Source: an uncultured Eubacteriales bacterium (GTDB taxonomy: Bacteria > Bacillota > Clostridia > Oscillospirales > Ruminococcaceae). From it: a stretch of 17,910 bases of DNA. Below the pieces are notes generated by a model that was not told the DNA's origin, did not search any database, and saw nothing but the letters and a program-made list of their open reading frames with translations. Positions 1 through 7,735 of this stretch are shown piece after piece. A program made the position numbers and the translations under genes. Within the stretch, counting starts at the first letter, position 1. Every line of letters starts with the position of its first letter. Location of the stretch: positions 1 through 17,910 of the forward strand of contig CABUOE010000023.1 of the NCBI GenBank assembly GCA_902493155.1, given 5' to 3'.

Positions 1-28
1 TGAGTGATTTATCCTGCCTTTCTATGAA

Positions 29-1693
29 TTAGCCTTGCTTTTCCATACGGTTGATGGCGCTGAAGAGCGCCTGAATAGAAGCGGCGATGATATCGTCGTG
101 GATGCCGGCCCCCCATACTGTTTTGCCGTCTGGAGTGGTGATACCCACATAGGCGACGGCCTGTGCGCCGGAGCCTTCCTGCAAGGCATGCTCTTTATAG
201 GTGAGGTTTGTGTATCGGATGGAGAGATTTTCCTTAATGGCGTTGCTGACAGCATCCAAGCGGCCGTTTCCTTTGCCGTGGAGGGATTTTGTCTCGCCAT
301 TGTACTCAATGGTCAAATCTACTTTTACATCACCGTTGCGGTTGAAGTGATAGTCGATGAGGTTGATAGGAGCGTTAACGTTGACGTATTCTTTCTGGAA
401 AATTCCCAATACTTCGTCAGGCATGAGCTCTTTATGCAGATGGTCGGAGACGCTCTTGACGGCGTAACCGAAATCTTCCCGCATTTTCGGGGGCAGGTCG
501 TAGCCAAAATTCTGCTCCATCAGGTAGCCGATGCCGCCCTTGCCGGACTGGCTGTTGATGCGGATGACATCTGTTTCGTAAACGCGGCCCACATCTTTGG
601 GGTCCAGAGGCAGATAGGGGACAGTCCAGGTGTCGCAGTTTTTCTCTTCCCGCCATTTCATCCCTTTGGCGATGGCGTCTTGGTGGGAACCGGAGAAGGC
701 TGCAAAAACAAGCTGACCGCTGTAGGGCTGCCGCTCATAGACGTGCATTCGGGTGACGCGCTCGTAAAGCTCGGTGATTTCGGGGAGATTGGAGAAGTCC
801 AGCTCCGGGTCGACACCGTGAGAGTACATGTTGAGACCCAGGGTGATGATGTCCACGTTACCGGTGCGTTCCCCGTTTCCGAAGAGGGTTCCCTCGATGC
901 GGTCGGCGCCTGCCAACAGGCCCATTTCCGAATCGGCCACCGCGCAGCCCCGGTCGTTGTGGGGATGGAGGGAGACAATGACGTTTTCCCGGTATTTTAA
1001 GTTGTCACACATGAATTCCACCTGGTTGGCGTAGACATGGGGCATCGACATGGATACGGTGACGGGGAGGTTGATGATGACTTTGTTGTCCGGGGTGGGT
1101 TTCCAAATGTCCAAAACGGCGTTGCAGATGTCGAGGGCGAATTCCATCTCGGTGCCGGTGAAGCTTTCGGGGGAATACTCAAATTTAAAGTTGCCTTCGG
1201 TCTCGGCAGCATATTGGTTTAAAAGCTTGGCACCGGAAACGGCGATTTCGATGATCTCTTCCTTGGATTTTTTGAATACCTGCTCCCGTTGGGCCACTGA
1301 GGTGGAGTTATAGAGGTGAACGACGGCGCTTTTTGCGCCCTTTAACGCCTCAAAGGTTTTTTTGATAATGTGCTCTCTCGACTGGGTGAGGACCTGGATG
1401 GTCACGTCGTCGGGAATGAGGTTTTGTTCGATGAGGGTCCGCAAAAAGGTATACTCCGTCTCGGAGGCGGCGGGGAATCCCACTTCGATTTCCTTAAAGC
1501 CCACTTTGACCAGTAGCTTGAAGAATTCCACTTTTTCCTCTAAGCTCATGGGGATAATCAGTGACTGGTTGCCGTCCCGAAGGTCGACGCTGCACCAGAT
1601 GGGAGCCTTGTCGATGTAATCCTTCTCAGTCCATTTCATTTCACAGGTGGGGGGGAGAAAATAACCTCTCCGGTATTTGCTTGCATTTTTCAT
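29..1693 (-). CDS. leuA: 2-isopropylmalate synthase (long, type 2 LeuA), 554 aa
   Basis: Condenses acetyl-CoA with 2-oxoisovalerate to 2-isopropylmalate, the first committed step of leucine synthesis in the cytoplasm. Seen: the N-terminal TIM-barrel signature DLRDGNQ at residues 37-43, the divalent-metal motif HPHNDRG at 243-249, GNGERTGN at 272-279, and a C-terminal region of about 130 residues matching the LeuA allosteric domain that mediates leucine feedback in the family. Length and sequence fit the longer fungal/actinobacterial-type LeuA also found in Clostridia. The open frame continues upstream to 1852, but that extension reads through the T-box antiterminator and terminator. The ATG at 1691-1693, preceded by AAAGGAAGG nine bases upstream, is the real start. 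A GAAAGGCAGG at 13-22 (minus strand), just past the stop, may be the ribosome binding site of a following gene outside the window, probably another leucine gene (inference). Confidence 0.96.
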   Translation of the reverse strand: MKNASKYRRGYFLPPTCEMKWTEKDYIDKAPIWCSVDLRDGNQSLIIPMSLEEKVEFFKLLVKVGFKEIEVGFPAASETEYTFLRTLIEQNLIPDDVTIQVLTQSREHIIKKTFEALKGAKSAVVHLYNSTSVAQREQVFKKSKEEIIEIAVSGAKLLNQYAAETEGNFKFEYSPESFTGTEMEFALDICNAVLDIWKPTPDNKVIINLPVTVSMSMPHVYANQVEFMCDNLKYRENVIVSLHPHNDRGCAVADSEMGLLAGADRIEGTLFGNGERTGNVDIITLGLNMYSHGVDPELDFSNLPEITELYERVTRMHVYERQPYSGQLVFAAFSGSHQDAIAKGMKWREEKNCDTWTVPYLPLDPKDVGRVYETDVIRINSQSGKGGIGYLMEQNFGYDLPPKMREDFGYAVKSVSDHLHKELMPDEVLGIFQKEYVNVNAPINLIDYHFNRNGDVKVDLTIEYNGETKSLHGKGNGRLDAVSNAIKENLSIRYTNLTYKEHALQEGSGAQAVAYVGITTPDGKTVWGAGIHDDIIAASIQALFSAINRMEKQG

Positions 1694-1770
1694 TACTGTC
1701 AGCCTTCCTTTCTTGGGCGTCGTGGCATTTGGTGTTCCAGTAATGATACGATTGGAACGGTGTAAATAAC

Positions 1771-1810
1771 AAAAAACGCTTTCGTTTCCTGTTATCAAGA
1801 AACGAAAGCG
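1771..1810 (-). terminator. T-box intrinsic terminator ahead of leuA
   Basis: A perfect 12-bp stem (1777-1788 with 1799-1810) and a 10-nt loop are followed on the minus strand by six T residues (1771-1776). The upstream arm lies directly after the T-box core, so it competes with the antiterminator. Confidence 0.95.
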
Positions 1811-2054
1811 TAGCTTCCGTGGTACCATTCTCATTGGTGCGATTGCACCCACTTTATCGTATCAGCCTGAAAGGCGAATACTGCTCCTCTGATAACGGTG
1901 GAGAACCCGTCCGCTCCTACTGACAGAACACTGCGTTCAGGCGGCTGCTCAAGGGCCAGTTGCATCATCCCGGGTACCGCCTCTCACCAGCCGACGGCTC
2001 TCTGAAACTCCAAAGGCAGGATACTTTTTCCCTGTCAAAGCATTTTTTATGTTG
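1771..2054 (-). promoter_or_regulatory. T-box riboswitch leader, probably tRNA-Leu responsive
   Basis: Read on the minus strand, the leader has a stem I with a GTA motif (loop E-like), the apical segment AGAGAGCC...GGTGAGAGG, a stem III region, and the T-box core AATGGTACCACGG (about 1818-1830) followed by the leuA terminator. The T-box bulge contains UGGU, which would pair with the ACCA end of a tRNA with an A discriminator, as in tRNA-Leu. The best-placed specifier codon is CTG (1957-1959, minus), nine bases before the end of a TTGAG segment. An overlapping TGG (Trp) in a shifted register is less well placed. Known: uncharged tRNA stabilises the antiterminator in this RNA class. Inferred: leucine starvation switches on leuA. 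The specifier assignment comes from spacing only. Confidence 0.93.
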
Positions 2055-2060
2055 TTATCC

Positions 2061-2089
2061 AGTATACGCTACCTTCAAAAATTTGTCAA
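2061..2089 (-). promoter_or_regulatory. Promoter of the leuA T-box transcript
   Basis: On the minus strand there is a perfect -35 TTGACA (2084-2089), a 17-bp spacer and a -10 TATACT (2061-2066). The predicted transcript start is near 2054, immediately upstream of stem I of the T-box. Confidence 0.9.
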
Positions 2090-2146
2090 GCGTTCATTCT
2101 GCATAAAACGGAGGAATTTTTTTGACTTAAAAACCGTCAATTAGAC

Positions 2147-2182
2147 AAAAAACCGGTGCGAATTCATTTCGCACCGGTTTTT
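2147..2182 (-). terminator. Intrinsic terminator of the rubrerythrin gene
   Basis: CCGGTGCG (2153-2160) pairs with CGCACCGG (2170-2177). The hairpin is flanked by AAAAAA and TTTTT, so the tail is T-rich on either strand. It lies 14 bp beyond the rubrerythrin stop and ends that minus-strand transcript before the leuA promoter. Confidence 0.92.
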
Positions 2183-2195
2183 GAGAAACCAAAAT

Positions 2196-2741
2196 TTATT
2201 TGCCGAAGTATCTCTTTAAGAGGCCTTCGAAACCGCAGCCGTGACGAGCCTCGTCTTTTGCCATTTCATGAACGGTGTCGTGGATAGCATCCAGGTTGAG
2301 GGCTTTCGCTTTCTTAGCCAGCTCCAATTTGCCAGCGGTAGCACCGTTTTCAGCAGCAACGCGCAGTTCCAGGTTTTTCTTGGTGGAGTTTGTTACCACT
2401 TCGCCCAAAAGTTCTGCGAATTTTGCAGCGTGCTCTGCCTCTTCGAAAGCGGCCTGCTGGTAAAAAGCGCCGATTTCAGGATAACCTTCGCGGATAGCCT
2501 GACGGGACATGGCAAGATACATGCCGACTTCGGTGCACTCGCCGGTGAAGTTCATACGGAGGCCTTCGACGATCTCAGGATCGACGCCTTCTGCAACGCC
2601 GATGCGGTGCTCGTCAGCCCAGGTCATAGAGCCGGTCTGCTCTTCAAACTTAGAAGCAGGTGCGCCGCACTGGGGGCATTTTTCGGGAGCTGCTTCGCCT
2701 TCGTAAACATAACCACAGATTTTGCAAATAAACTTTTTCAT
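2196..2741 (-). CDS. Reverse rubrerythrin (N-terminal rubredoxin domain, C-terminal ferritin-like diiron domain), 181 aa
   Basis: Reduces hydrogen peroxide (and in clostridial homologues contributes to NADH-dependent oxygen and peroxide removal) in the cytoplasm. Seen: a rubredoxin-type [FeCys4] site from C6, C9, C22 and C25 at the N terminus, then a four-helix ferritin-like domain with candidate diiron ligands E68, E101/H104 (ExxH) and E164/H167 (ExxH). Classical rubrerythrin has the domains in the opposite order, so this is the reverse type known from Clostridium. Start: the ATG at 2739-2741 has GGAGG eight bases upstream. An in-frame ATG at 2754-2756 overlaps that ribosome binding site and is unlikely. 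It is monocistronic, with its own promoter and terminator. The palindrome touching its -35 box suggests repression by a peroxide or oxygen regulator such as PerR (inference). Confidence 0.95.
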   Translation of the reverse strand: MKKFICKICGYVYEGEAAPEKCPQCGAPASKFEEQTGSMTWADEHRIGVAEGVDPEIVEGLRMNFTGECTEVGMYLAMSRQAIREGYPEIGAFYQQAAFEEAEHAAKFAELLGEVVTNSTKKNLELRVAAENGATAGKLELAKKAKALNLDAIHDTVHEMAKDEARHGCGFEGLLKRYFGK

Positions 2742-2794
2742 ATCCAAATCCTCCAAAAATTGATTTTTTCTTTGTTCTTTCGAACTATGGCTTT

Positions 2795-2823
2795 ATTATA
2801 ACGCGGGTAAAACTGATTGTCAA
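2795..2823 (-). promoter_or_regulatory. Promoter of the reverse rubrerythrin gene
   Basis: On the minus strand the -35 is TTGACA (2818-2823) and the -10 is TATAAT (2795-2800), 17 bp apart. This is a perfect vegetative promoter, which fits a gene that is strongly expressed when derepressed. Confidence 0.92.
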
Positions 2824-2850
2824 TATATTTTAGAATTTTTCTAAAATATA
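2824..2850. promoter_or_regulatory. Perfect 12-3-12 palindrome, candidate PerR/Fur-type operator
   Basis: TATATTTTAGAA (2824-2835) and its exact inverse TTCTAAAATATA (2839-2850) are separated by TTT. The site begins at the base next to the rubrerythrin -35 box. Its core TTAGAATTTTTCTAA matches the 7-1-7 PerR box consensus (TTATAATNATTATAA) at 11 of the 14 defined positions. Known: clostridial reverse rubrerythrin genes are PerR-controlled. The operator role here is inferred. Confidence 0.6.
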
Positions 2851-2920
2851 CTATGTAAATAATTTGTGAATCAGGAATTTTATGGAAACTATATCTGTAA
2901 TTTTTCCCGGTAGATTTTCT

Positions 2921-2949
2921 TTGTCTTATGTCTGGAGGTGTGTTATAAT
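2921..2949 (+). promoter_or_regulatory. Extended -10 promoter for the radical SAM gene
   Basis: TTGTCT (2921-2926), a 17-bp spacer and TATAAT (2944-2949) preceded by TG one base upstream (TGTTATAAT). It would give a leader of about 150 nt before the gene at 3104. I see no recognisable riboswitch in that leader, only short AT-rich palindromes such as AAAAGCGCTTTT. Confidence 0.65.
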
Positions 2950-2992
2950 GTTTTCACGGGCAAACGGCCGAAAAGCGCTTTTATTTTGGTAA
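2948..2992 (+). other. Possible 14-codon leader ORF overlapping the promoter
   Basis: A near-perfect ribosome binding sequence GGAGGTG (2934-2940) sits seven bases before an ATG that opens a 14-codon frame (MFSRANGRKALLFW). It overlaps the TATAAT box, so it can be translated only if transcription starts further upstream, and I found no clear upstream promoter. It may be a coincidence. Confidence 0.15.
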
Positions 2993-3103
2993 TACAGAAC
3001 TGCGGTGAAAGAATTCACTTTCAATCTCGTGGAAGAATTTGCGCATAACATATAAAAATAGGTTCTTATTTTGAAATAGAGACGGCAAAGAAAGGACTGC
3101 GGC

Positions 3104-4837
3104 ATGAAAAAACTTCTCGTGGGAATCAACGCAAAATTTATTCATTCTTGCCTGGCGGTTCGATCGCTGGGACAGTTTGCCAAAGAACAGTACGGGATAG
3201 ACTGTGAGGTTTCCGAGTATACCATCAACCAGCCCGAGGATTTGATTCTGACAGAAATTTACCGCAAACAGCCGGAATTGCTGGGATTTTCCTGCTATAT
3301 TTGGAATGTGGAGATGATTAAGCGTCTGGCGGTAAATCTCAAAAAGGTTTTGCCGCAGACGCTGATTTTACTAGGCGGGCCGGAAGTCAGCTTCGACGGG
3401 GAGAAGATTTTAAGTGAAACCCCTGTTGATTTTGTACTGTATGGAGAAGGGGAAGAGGCTTTTTCGCAGCTTTGTCTTGCATTGGAGAAACGGTTGCCGC
3501 TATGTCGAGTCCCTTCTCTGATATACGAAGAAGACGATCAAATAAAAAAGAATCCGCCTGCAAAACCTCTCGATTTGGGAAAACTTCCTTTTGTATATGA
3601 CGATCTGGAAGTGTATGAAAACCGCATTTTATATTACGAGGCACAGAGGGGGTGCCCCTTTAACTGCCAGTATTGCCTGTCCTCAGTGGACAAAGGTGTC
3701 CGCTTCCAGCCGCTTGATAAGGTGAAGAAGGAACTTTCTTTTTTTCTGGAGCACCGGGTGCGGCAGGTGAAGTTTGTGGATCGGACCTTTAACGCCAACC
3801 GGGCCTTTGCCATGGAAATCTGGCGATATCTTTATGAGAATGACAATGGAGTTACCAATTTCCATTTTGAAATTGCCGCCGATTTGTTTACCGACGAGAT
3901 GGTTGACTTTTTAAAGCAAGTGCGGCCGGGGTTGTTCCAGTTTGAAATCGGCGTACAGTCCACCAACGAAAATACCTTGGAGGCGATTGACCGAAAGGGT
4001 TCGTTTGCGCACATCTGCCAGGTGGTACGCAAACTTCAGGAGGGAAATAACATCCACCTGCATTTGGATTTGATTGCGGGACTGCCCCATGAGGATTTTG
4101 AGAGCTTTCGGAATTCCTTTAACGATGTGTACAGGCTTCATCCCGACCAGTTTCAGCTTGGCTTTTTAAAGTTGCTGAAAGGTTCGGGGCTGCGGTACCG
4201 TCAAAAGGAATATGGAATCGTCTGTCGGGATACAGCACCCTATGAAGTGCTGTTTACGAGGGATTTGCCTTTTGAGGATATGCTCCGACTCAAGGGGATT
4301 GAGGAGCTGGTGGAAATCTACTACAATTCCAACCGGTTTCAGAAAAGCCTTAGCTATTTAGTGGGATTGGCGGCGGCTCCATTTGATTTTTTCGAAAAAT
4401 TTCGGTGCTTTTACGAAAAAAACGAGCATCATCTGCGGCCCCACTCCAAGGTGGAGCAATATGATGTGCTGTACGAATTTGGAATCGGATTGTCTGGATG
4501 CGATGGAGAAAAGCTCCGCTGGCTGATGAAGTTTGACCTCTATTCCCATGAGAAGGCGAAAAAGCTTCCTTCCTGGCTGCAGGAGGATTTGACGCTGCCG
4601 AGAAGAGAAGAAGTTTACGCTTTCTATCGGAAGGCGCTGGAGGAAGAGAGGCTGCTTCGGGAATATGAGGGCCTTGATCCCAAACAGGTCTACAAGATGG
4701 CCCATCTGGAGATTTTTCCGTTTGATCCCTGGACGGACGAGTCGGCACAGACCGCGGTGCTTTTTAATTACCGCGATACCGATATTCTGGGCAATGCCCG
4801 GGCAACAGTCGTCACTTTAGAGAAACCATACAAATAA
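3104..4837 (+). CDS. B12-binding-type radical SAM protein of unknown substrate, 577 aa
   Basis: Seen: an N-terminal Rossmann-like region of about 140 residues resembling cobalamin-binding domains (GFSCYIWN at 61-68, GGPEVSF at 91-97, GEGE at 114-117), then a radical SAM core whose CxxxCxxC motif is C184, C188 and C191 for the [4Fe-4S] cluster. The roughly 200-residue C-terminal tail resembles the DUF4080-type extension often found on such proteins (from memory). Known: this class uses S-adenosylmethionine and often methylcobalamin for methylations or rearrangements. The N-terminal domain lacks an obvious DxHxxG motif, so cobalamin binding is uncertain. AAAGGA lies about eight bases before the ATG. 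No terminator separates it from the ECF sigma gene that follows, so co-transcription is possible. No substrate can be named. Confidence 0.85.
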   Translation: MKKLLVGINAKFIHSCLAVRSLGQFAKEQYGIDCEVSEYTINQPEDLILTEIYRKQPELLGFSCYIWNVEMIKRLAVNLKKVLPQTLILLGGPEVSFDGEKILSETPVDFVLYGEGEEAFSQLCLALEKRLPLCRVPSLIYEEDDQIKKNPPAKPLDLGKLPFVYDDLEVYENRILYYEAQRGCPFNCQYCLSSVDKGVRFQPLDKVKKELSFFLEHRVRQVKFVDRTFNANRAFAMEIWRYLYENDNGVTNFHFEIAADLFTDEMVDFLKQVRPGLFQFEIGVQSTNENTLEAIDRKGSFAHICQVVRKLQEGNNIHLHLDLIAGLPHEDFESFRNSFNDVYRLHPDQFQLGFLKLLKGSGLRYRQKEYGIVCRDTAPYEVLFTRDLPFEDMLRLKGIEELVEIYYNSNRFQKSLSYLVGLAAAPFDFFEKFRCFYEKNEHHLRPHSKVEQYDVLYEFGIGLSGCDGEKLRWLMKFDLYSHEKAKKLPSWLQEDLTLPRREEVYAFYRKALEEERLLREYEGLDPKQVYKMAHLEIFPFDPWTDESAQTAVLFNYRDTDILGNARATVVTLEKPYK

Positions 4838-4946
4838 AATTGAAAGAATTTAAACCAGAGATGCAACAGAAAGCCCTGTGGAGGACACTGATATATTGCA
4901 AAGTATTTTGGATACTTCGCTGCGGCTTAACAATGAGGTGAGGAAA

Positions 4947-5513
4947 TTGTCAGAACTCCAAAACCTTGTTCTTGTAGCGAAAAAAGGCGACAAAGACGCC
5001 TTTGCGCAGCTCTATCAACATATTTACAAGGACTTGTATAAGTTTGCTTACTATGTGCTGAAAAACGATCAGGATGCACAGGACGCAGTCAGCGATGCGG
5101 TGATGGATGCCTATGCTGGCATCTCAAAGCTGAAAAATGCCGACGCGTTTCGCAGCTGGATGTTCAAGATCCTTTCGGCTAAGTGCAAACGAAAGCTCAA
5201 AACCTATGTGGTGCGGAATCAGGAAAGCGATTTGGACGATGTAGAGCTGTCGGTAAGCGGCTCCGAAGAATCGCTGGAGCTGAAACAGGCACTCAGCATT
5301 TTGAGCGACGAGGAGCGTATGATCGTATCCTTGACGGTGTTTGGCGGCTATGACAGCGCTGAAATCGGCAAGATGCTTAATTTGAATCGAAACACAGTCC
5401 GTTCCAAACACAGCAGGGCGCTGGCGAAGATGCGGACGGTACTTACTACAGAAAAAATGGGAAAGGAGGAAGGCGGACGTGCGAATCGATCCGAAGATAA
5501 AAAGAGATTTTAA
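4947..5513 (+). CDS. ECF-type sigma-70 family RNA polymerase sigma factor, about 188 aa
   Basis: Directs RNA polymerase to a dedicated regulon. Seen (numbering from the chosen start): sigma region 2 at about 16-82 with the DAQDAVSDAVMDAY segment typical of helix 2.1-2.2, a linker of about 30 residues, and sigma region 4 at about 113-166 (DEERMIVSLTVFGGYDSAEI) ending in a helix-turn-helix. There is no region 1 or 3, as in ECF factors. No ATG is available. The TTG at 4947 has a near-perfect GAGGTGA (4935-4941) five bases upstream and gives the usual short ECF N terminus. The frame is open back to a GTG at 4878, and a TTG at 4896 has GGAGG at longer spacing. The last 35 bp overlap the start of the beta-propeller gene, a translational-coupling arrangement typical of sigma/anti-sigma pairs. 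Confidence 0.85.
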   Translation: MSELQNLVLVAKKGDKDAFAQLYQHIYKDLYKFAYYVLKNDQDAQDAVSDAVMDAYAGISKLKNADAFRSWMFKILSAKCKRKLKTYVVRNQESDLDDVELSVSGSEESLELKQALSILSDEERMIVSLTVFGGYDSAEIGKMLNLNRNTVRSKHSRALAKMRTVLTTEKMGKEEGGRANRSEDKKRF

Positions 5514-7659
5514 CCTGACGGGCGAGCAGCTGGAATTTATGGAAATGCTGCGGAGAGAAGCGGAAGACGTTCCAGTGCCGTTGGCGCTGGAGCCGGATAT
5601 GATTAAGCAGCGCCTTCCCTCTAAACAAAAAACGCCGGCATGGAAGGTGCTTTCCCCTATTATGGCGGCGGCAGTAGCCTGTTTTGCGGTAATTGTTGTG
5701 GGCCAGCAGACCCTTTGGAATGTGAGAGATCCCGGAATTTCGTCCGATCCTCCCGGTGTTACCGGCACTATTGACGAACCGCAAACAACGATGCCGGTCC
5801 AGCCTTCCCAGGAGCCAGCAAATCCAGATGGTGATACAAACGAACCACCCCGAGAGCTGACCATTTCATCCTCGGGAGGGTCAGGAAGCGCTAAAGGTAC
5901 AGATTATAGTCAAAACCCGACGTTGCAGATGCCTTCTTCTGATATCGGGTCAGGGGACAGCGACGTGCCGTCCTCCAATCCGGGAAGCACTGTAGCCGCT
6001 TCCAATGGAGATTACTCATTGGACGGGGAAGGTCAAGGCGGTACATCTGAATATACCAGTGTTTTTCAAAAGATTAAAGAACTGAACGGGAAAAATCCGG
6101 CTCAGGTAAAAGGTGTTGCCCGGGCGGCTAACTTTTCTGCCATCTTCGGCAACAATCCCCTTTTGATGTCTGCGCGGCTGACGGATACCGGCAGCCAGAC
6201 CGATACCGCTCAGTTTGATGGCAAATATATTTATTCGATTTCCGAAGACCTGACTACGGGAAACCAGTCTGTGGTGATCAATCAGGTGGATGGAAACAAC
6301 TATCGGATGGCGGCGGAATTATTTGTAGATTTTGGAATGCAAAATAACGGCAGTTATGATTTTACCGACATCCGCCTGTTGAATTGTTATGTAAGCCAGG
6401 GCCGTCTCACTGTTGTAGGGTCAGCTTCCTACCGGCAGGTGGGAAGTGAAACGGATCCGTATTCTTCCAACATGATTACTGCCGTCGCAACCTATGATAT
6501 TTCCAGTCCGGAACGGCCGGTTTTGATTTCAAACTCCTATCAGGATGGCGTATTACTTTCTTCCAGAGTGTCGGGAGGTTTCTTGTATCTTGTAACGAGA
6601 AAAACGGTTTCTGATCCGGTACAAGAGAATGTCCAGAGCTATGTGCCTTTCCAGATGACGAACGGCGAATATCGCACGGTGGGCGCCGGTGATATCCATA
6701 CCAGCCAATATGCGGAAAGCCCGTGCTATATTGTTGCTTCTTCTATCCTGTTGAAGGAACCGGGCACTTTCTATGATACTATGGCGATTTTGGGTGACAG
6801 CAGCGAATTGTATATAGACGAAAACAACATTTACCTAGCTGACTACATTTATAAAAATGGCGATACCTATACGGCTATTGTGAAGTCCAGTTTTGGTAAG
6901 GGCAATTTTGAGTATATCGGCGAGACGGCATTGCTTGGAAGGCTCTTTGATTCCGAGGCAATTGACGAGTATCAGGGTGTGCTGCGAGTCATTACCACTC
7001 GCGGCAGCGACAATATCCTGTACACTTTGGATCAGCGTTTACAAAAAGTTGGAATGATGGATGATATTGCCGATGGCGAAAAGATTCAGTCTATACAGTT
7101 CAACAAGGAAAAAATTTATTTTGTCACAACGGATGAACCGGACCAAGCCACTGTAATTGATGTCTCTAATGCATCGCAGCCGGTAGAATCCAAAAAACTA
7201 GGACTGCCCAATCGTACGATGCCTATGGTGCCGTTTGGCGACGGACAGATGGCCAATTTGGTGGTTTCGCAAGGTGAAAATCCGGGCTTAAAATTATCCC
7301 TTTACGACATGCTGTCGCCCAGCCGTATTATTGAAACGGCCACTGCTCTTGCTGTGGAAGGCGATGTGTACAGCGAGTCGATTGACAATCCACAGGCTCT
7401 CCTGACGATTCCGGAACGGGGGCTCATTGGATTTAGTTACTTTAAATATGACGGCGCCAAGGGGGAGAGCGGCTGTTATTATGCGCTCTACCAGTTGAAT
7501 GAACAAGGTGTCGTGAAAAAAGTAGAATACCAGTACCCCAGCAAAGTTTATAACCAGCGTGGCTTTGTGAAGGATAATGTACTCTATGTGACAAGTTCCG
7601 CTTCACTGGTTGCCTTCAACATTGATACTGGGAAGATGTTGTGGGAGATTAAGTATTAA
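5479..7659 (+). CDS. Single-pass membrane protein with extracytoplasmic beta-propeller domain; candidate anti-sigma factor, 726 aa
   Basis: Seen: a charged cytoplasmic N terminus of about 55 residues, one hydrophobic segment at about 57-76, a linker rich in P, S, G and T (about 83-190), then a region of over 500 residues of repeating beta-strand pattern that I assign to the bacterial/archaeal beta-propeller family PF09826. The GTG start at 5479 is preceded by GGAGG nine bases upstream and lies inside the end of the sigma factor gene. Known: ECF genes are usually followed by a membrane anti-sigma factor whose cytoplasmic N terminus binds the sigma. Inferred: the short N-terminal domain binds the sigma factor and the propeller senses a cell-surface ligand or wall state. 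It has no zinc-binding HxxxCxxC motif, so it is not a classical ZAS anti-sigma domain. Two terminators follow. Confidence 0.82.
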   Translation: MRIDPKIKRDFNLTGEQLEFMEMLRREAEDVPVPLALEPDMIKQRLPSKQKTPAWKVLSPIMAAAVACFAVIVVGQQTLWNVRDPGISSDPPGVTGTIDEPQTTMPVQPSQEPANPDGDTNEPPRELTISSSGGSGSAKGTDYSQNPTLQMPSSDIGSGDSDVPSSNPGSTVAASNGDYSLDGEGQGGTSEYTSVFQKIKELNGKNPAQVKGVARAANFSAIFGNNPLLMSARLTDTGSQTDTAQFDGKYIYSISEDLTTGNQSVVINQVDGNNYRMAAELFVDFGMQNNGSYDFTDIRLLNCYVSQGRLTVVGSASYRQVGSETDPYSSNMITAVATYDISSPERPVLISNSYQDGVLLSSRVSGGFLYLVTRKTVSDPVQENVQSYVPFQMTNGEYRTVGAGDIHTSQYAESPCYIVASSILLKEPGTFYDTMAILGDSSELYIDENNIYLADYIYKNGDTYTAIVKSSFGKGNFEYIGETALLGRLFDSEAIDEYQGVLRVITTRGSDNILYTLDQRLQKVGMMDDIADGEKIQSIQFNKEKIYFVTTDEPDQATVIDVSNASQPVESKKLGLPNRTMPMVPFGDGQMANLVVSQGENPGLKLSLYDMLSPSRIIETATALAVEGDVYSESIDNPQALLTIPERGLIGFSYFKYDGAKGESGCYYALYQLNEQGVVKKVEYQYPSKVYNQRGFVKDNVLYVTSSASLVAFNIDTGKMLWEIKY

Positions 7660-7661
7660 CG

Positions 7662-7691
7662 AAAAACACCTGCCTATAGGCAGGTGTTTTT
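7662..7691 (+). terminator. Intrinsic terminator after the sigma/propeller operon
   Basis: ACACCTGCC (7666-7674 region) pairs with GGCAGGTGT around a TATA loop. With the flanking A and T runs the perfect stem is 13 bp. It begins 3 bp after the stop codon. Confidence 0.93.
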
Positions 7692-7702
7692 CTTCGTAAA
7701 AG

Positions 7703-7735
7703 GTCTCTGCCGATTTGGCAGAGACTTTTATTTTT
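7703..7735 (+). terminator. Second, tandem hairpin terminator
   Basis: GTCTCTGCC (7703-7711) pairs with GGCAGAGAC (7717-7725) around a GATTT loop, followed by TTTTATTTTT. It is a back-up stop 11 bp after the first hairpin. Its loop-side arms share the CTGCC/GGCAG core with the first hairpin. Confidence 0.8.

Noticed and set aside
35..1000. 321-codon plus-strand frame opposite leuA
   Set aside because: Antisense shadow of a clear leuA coding region, with no motif of its own.
1694..1852. N-terminal extension of the leuA frame
   Set aside because: It translates the T-box core and terminator hairpin. The ATG at 1693 has the only good ribosome binding site and gives the normal LeuA N terminus.
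4861..4941. 26-codon frame starting at ATG 4861 before the sigma gene
   Set aside because: No ribosome binding site, and the peptide has no recognisable feature. It ends inside the sigma factor's own ribosome binding site and is probably chance.
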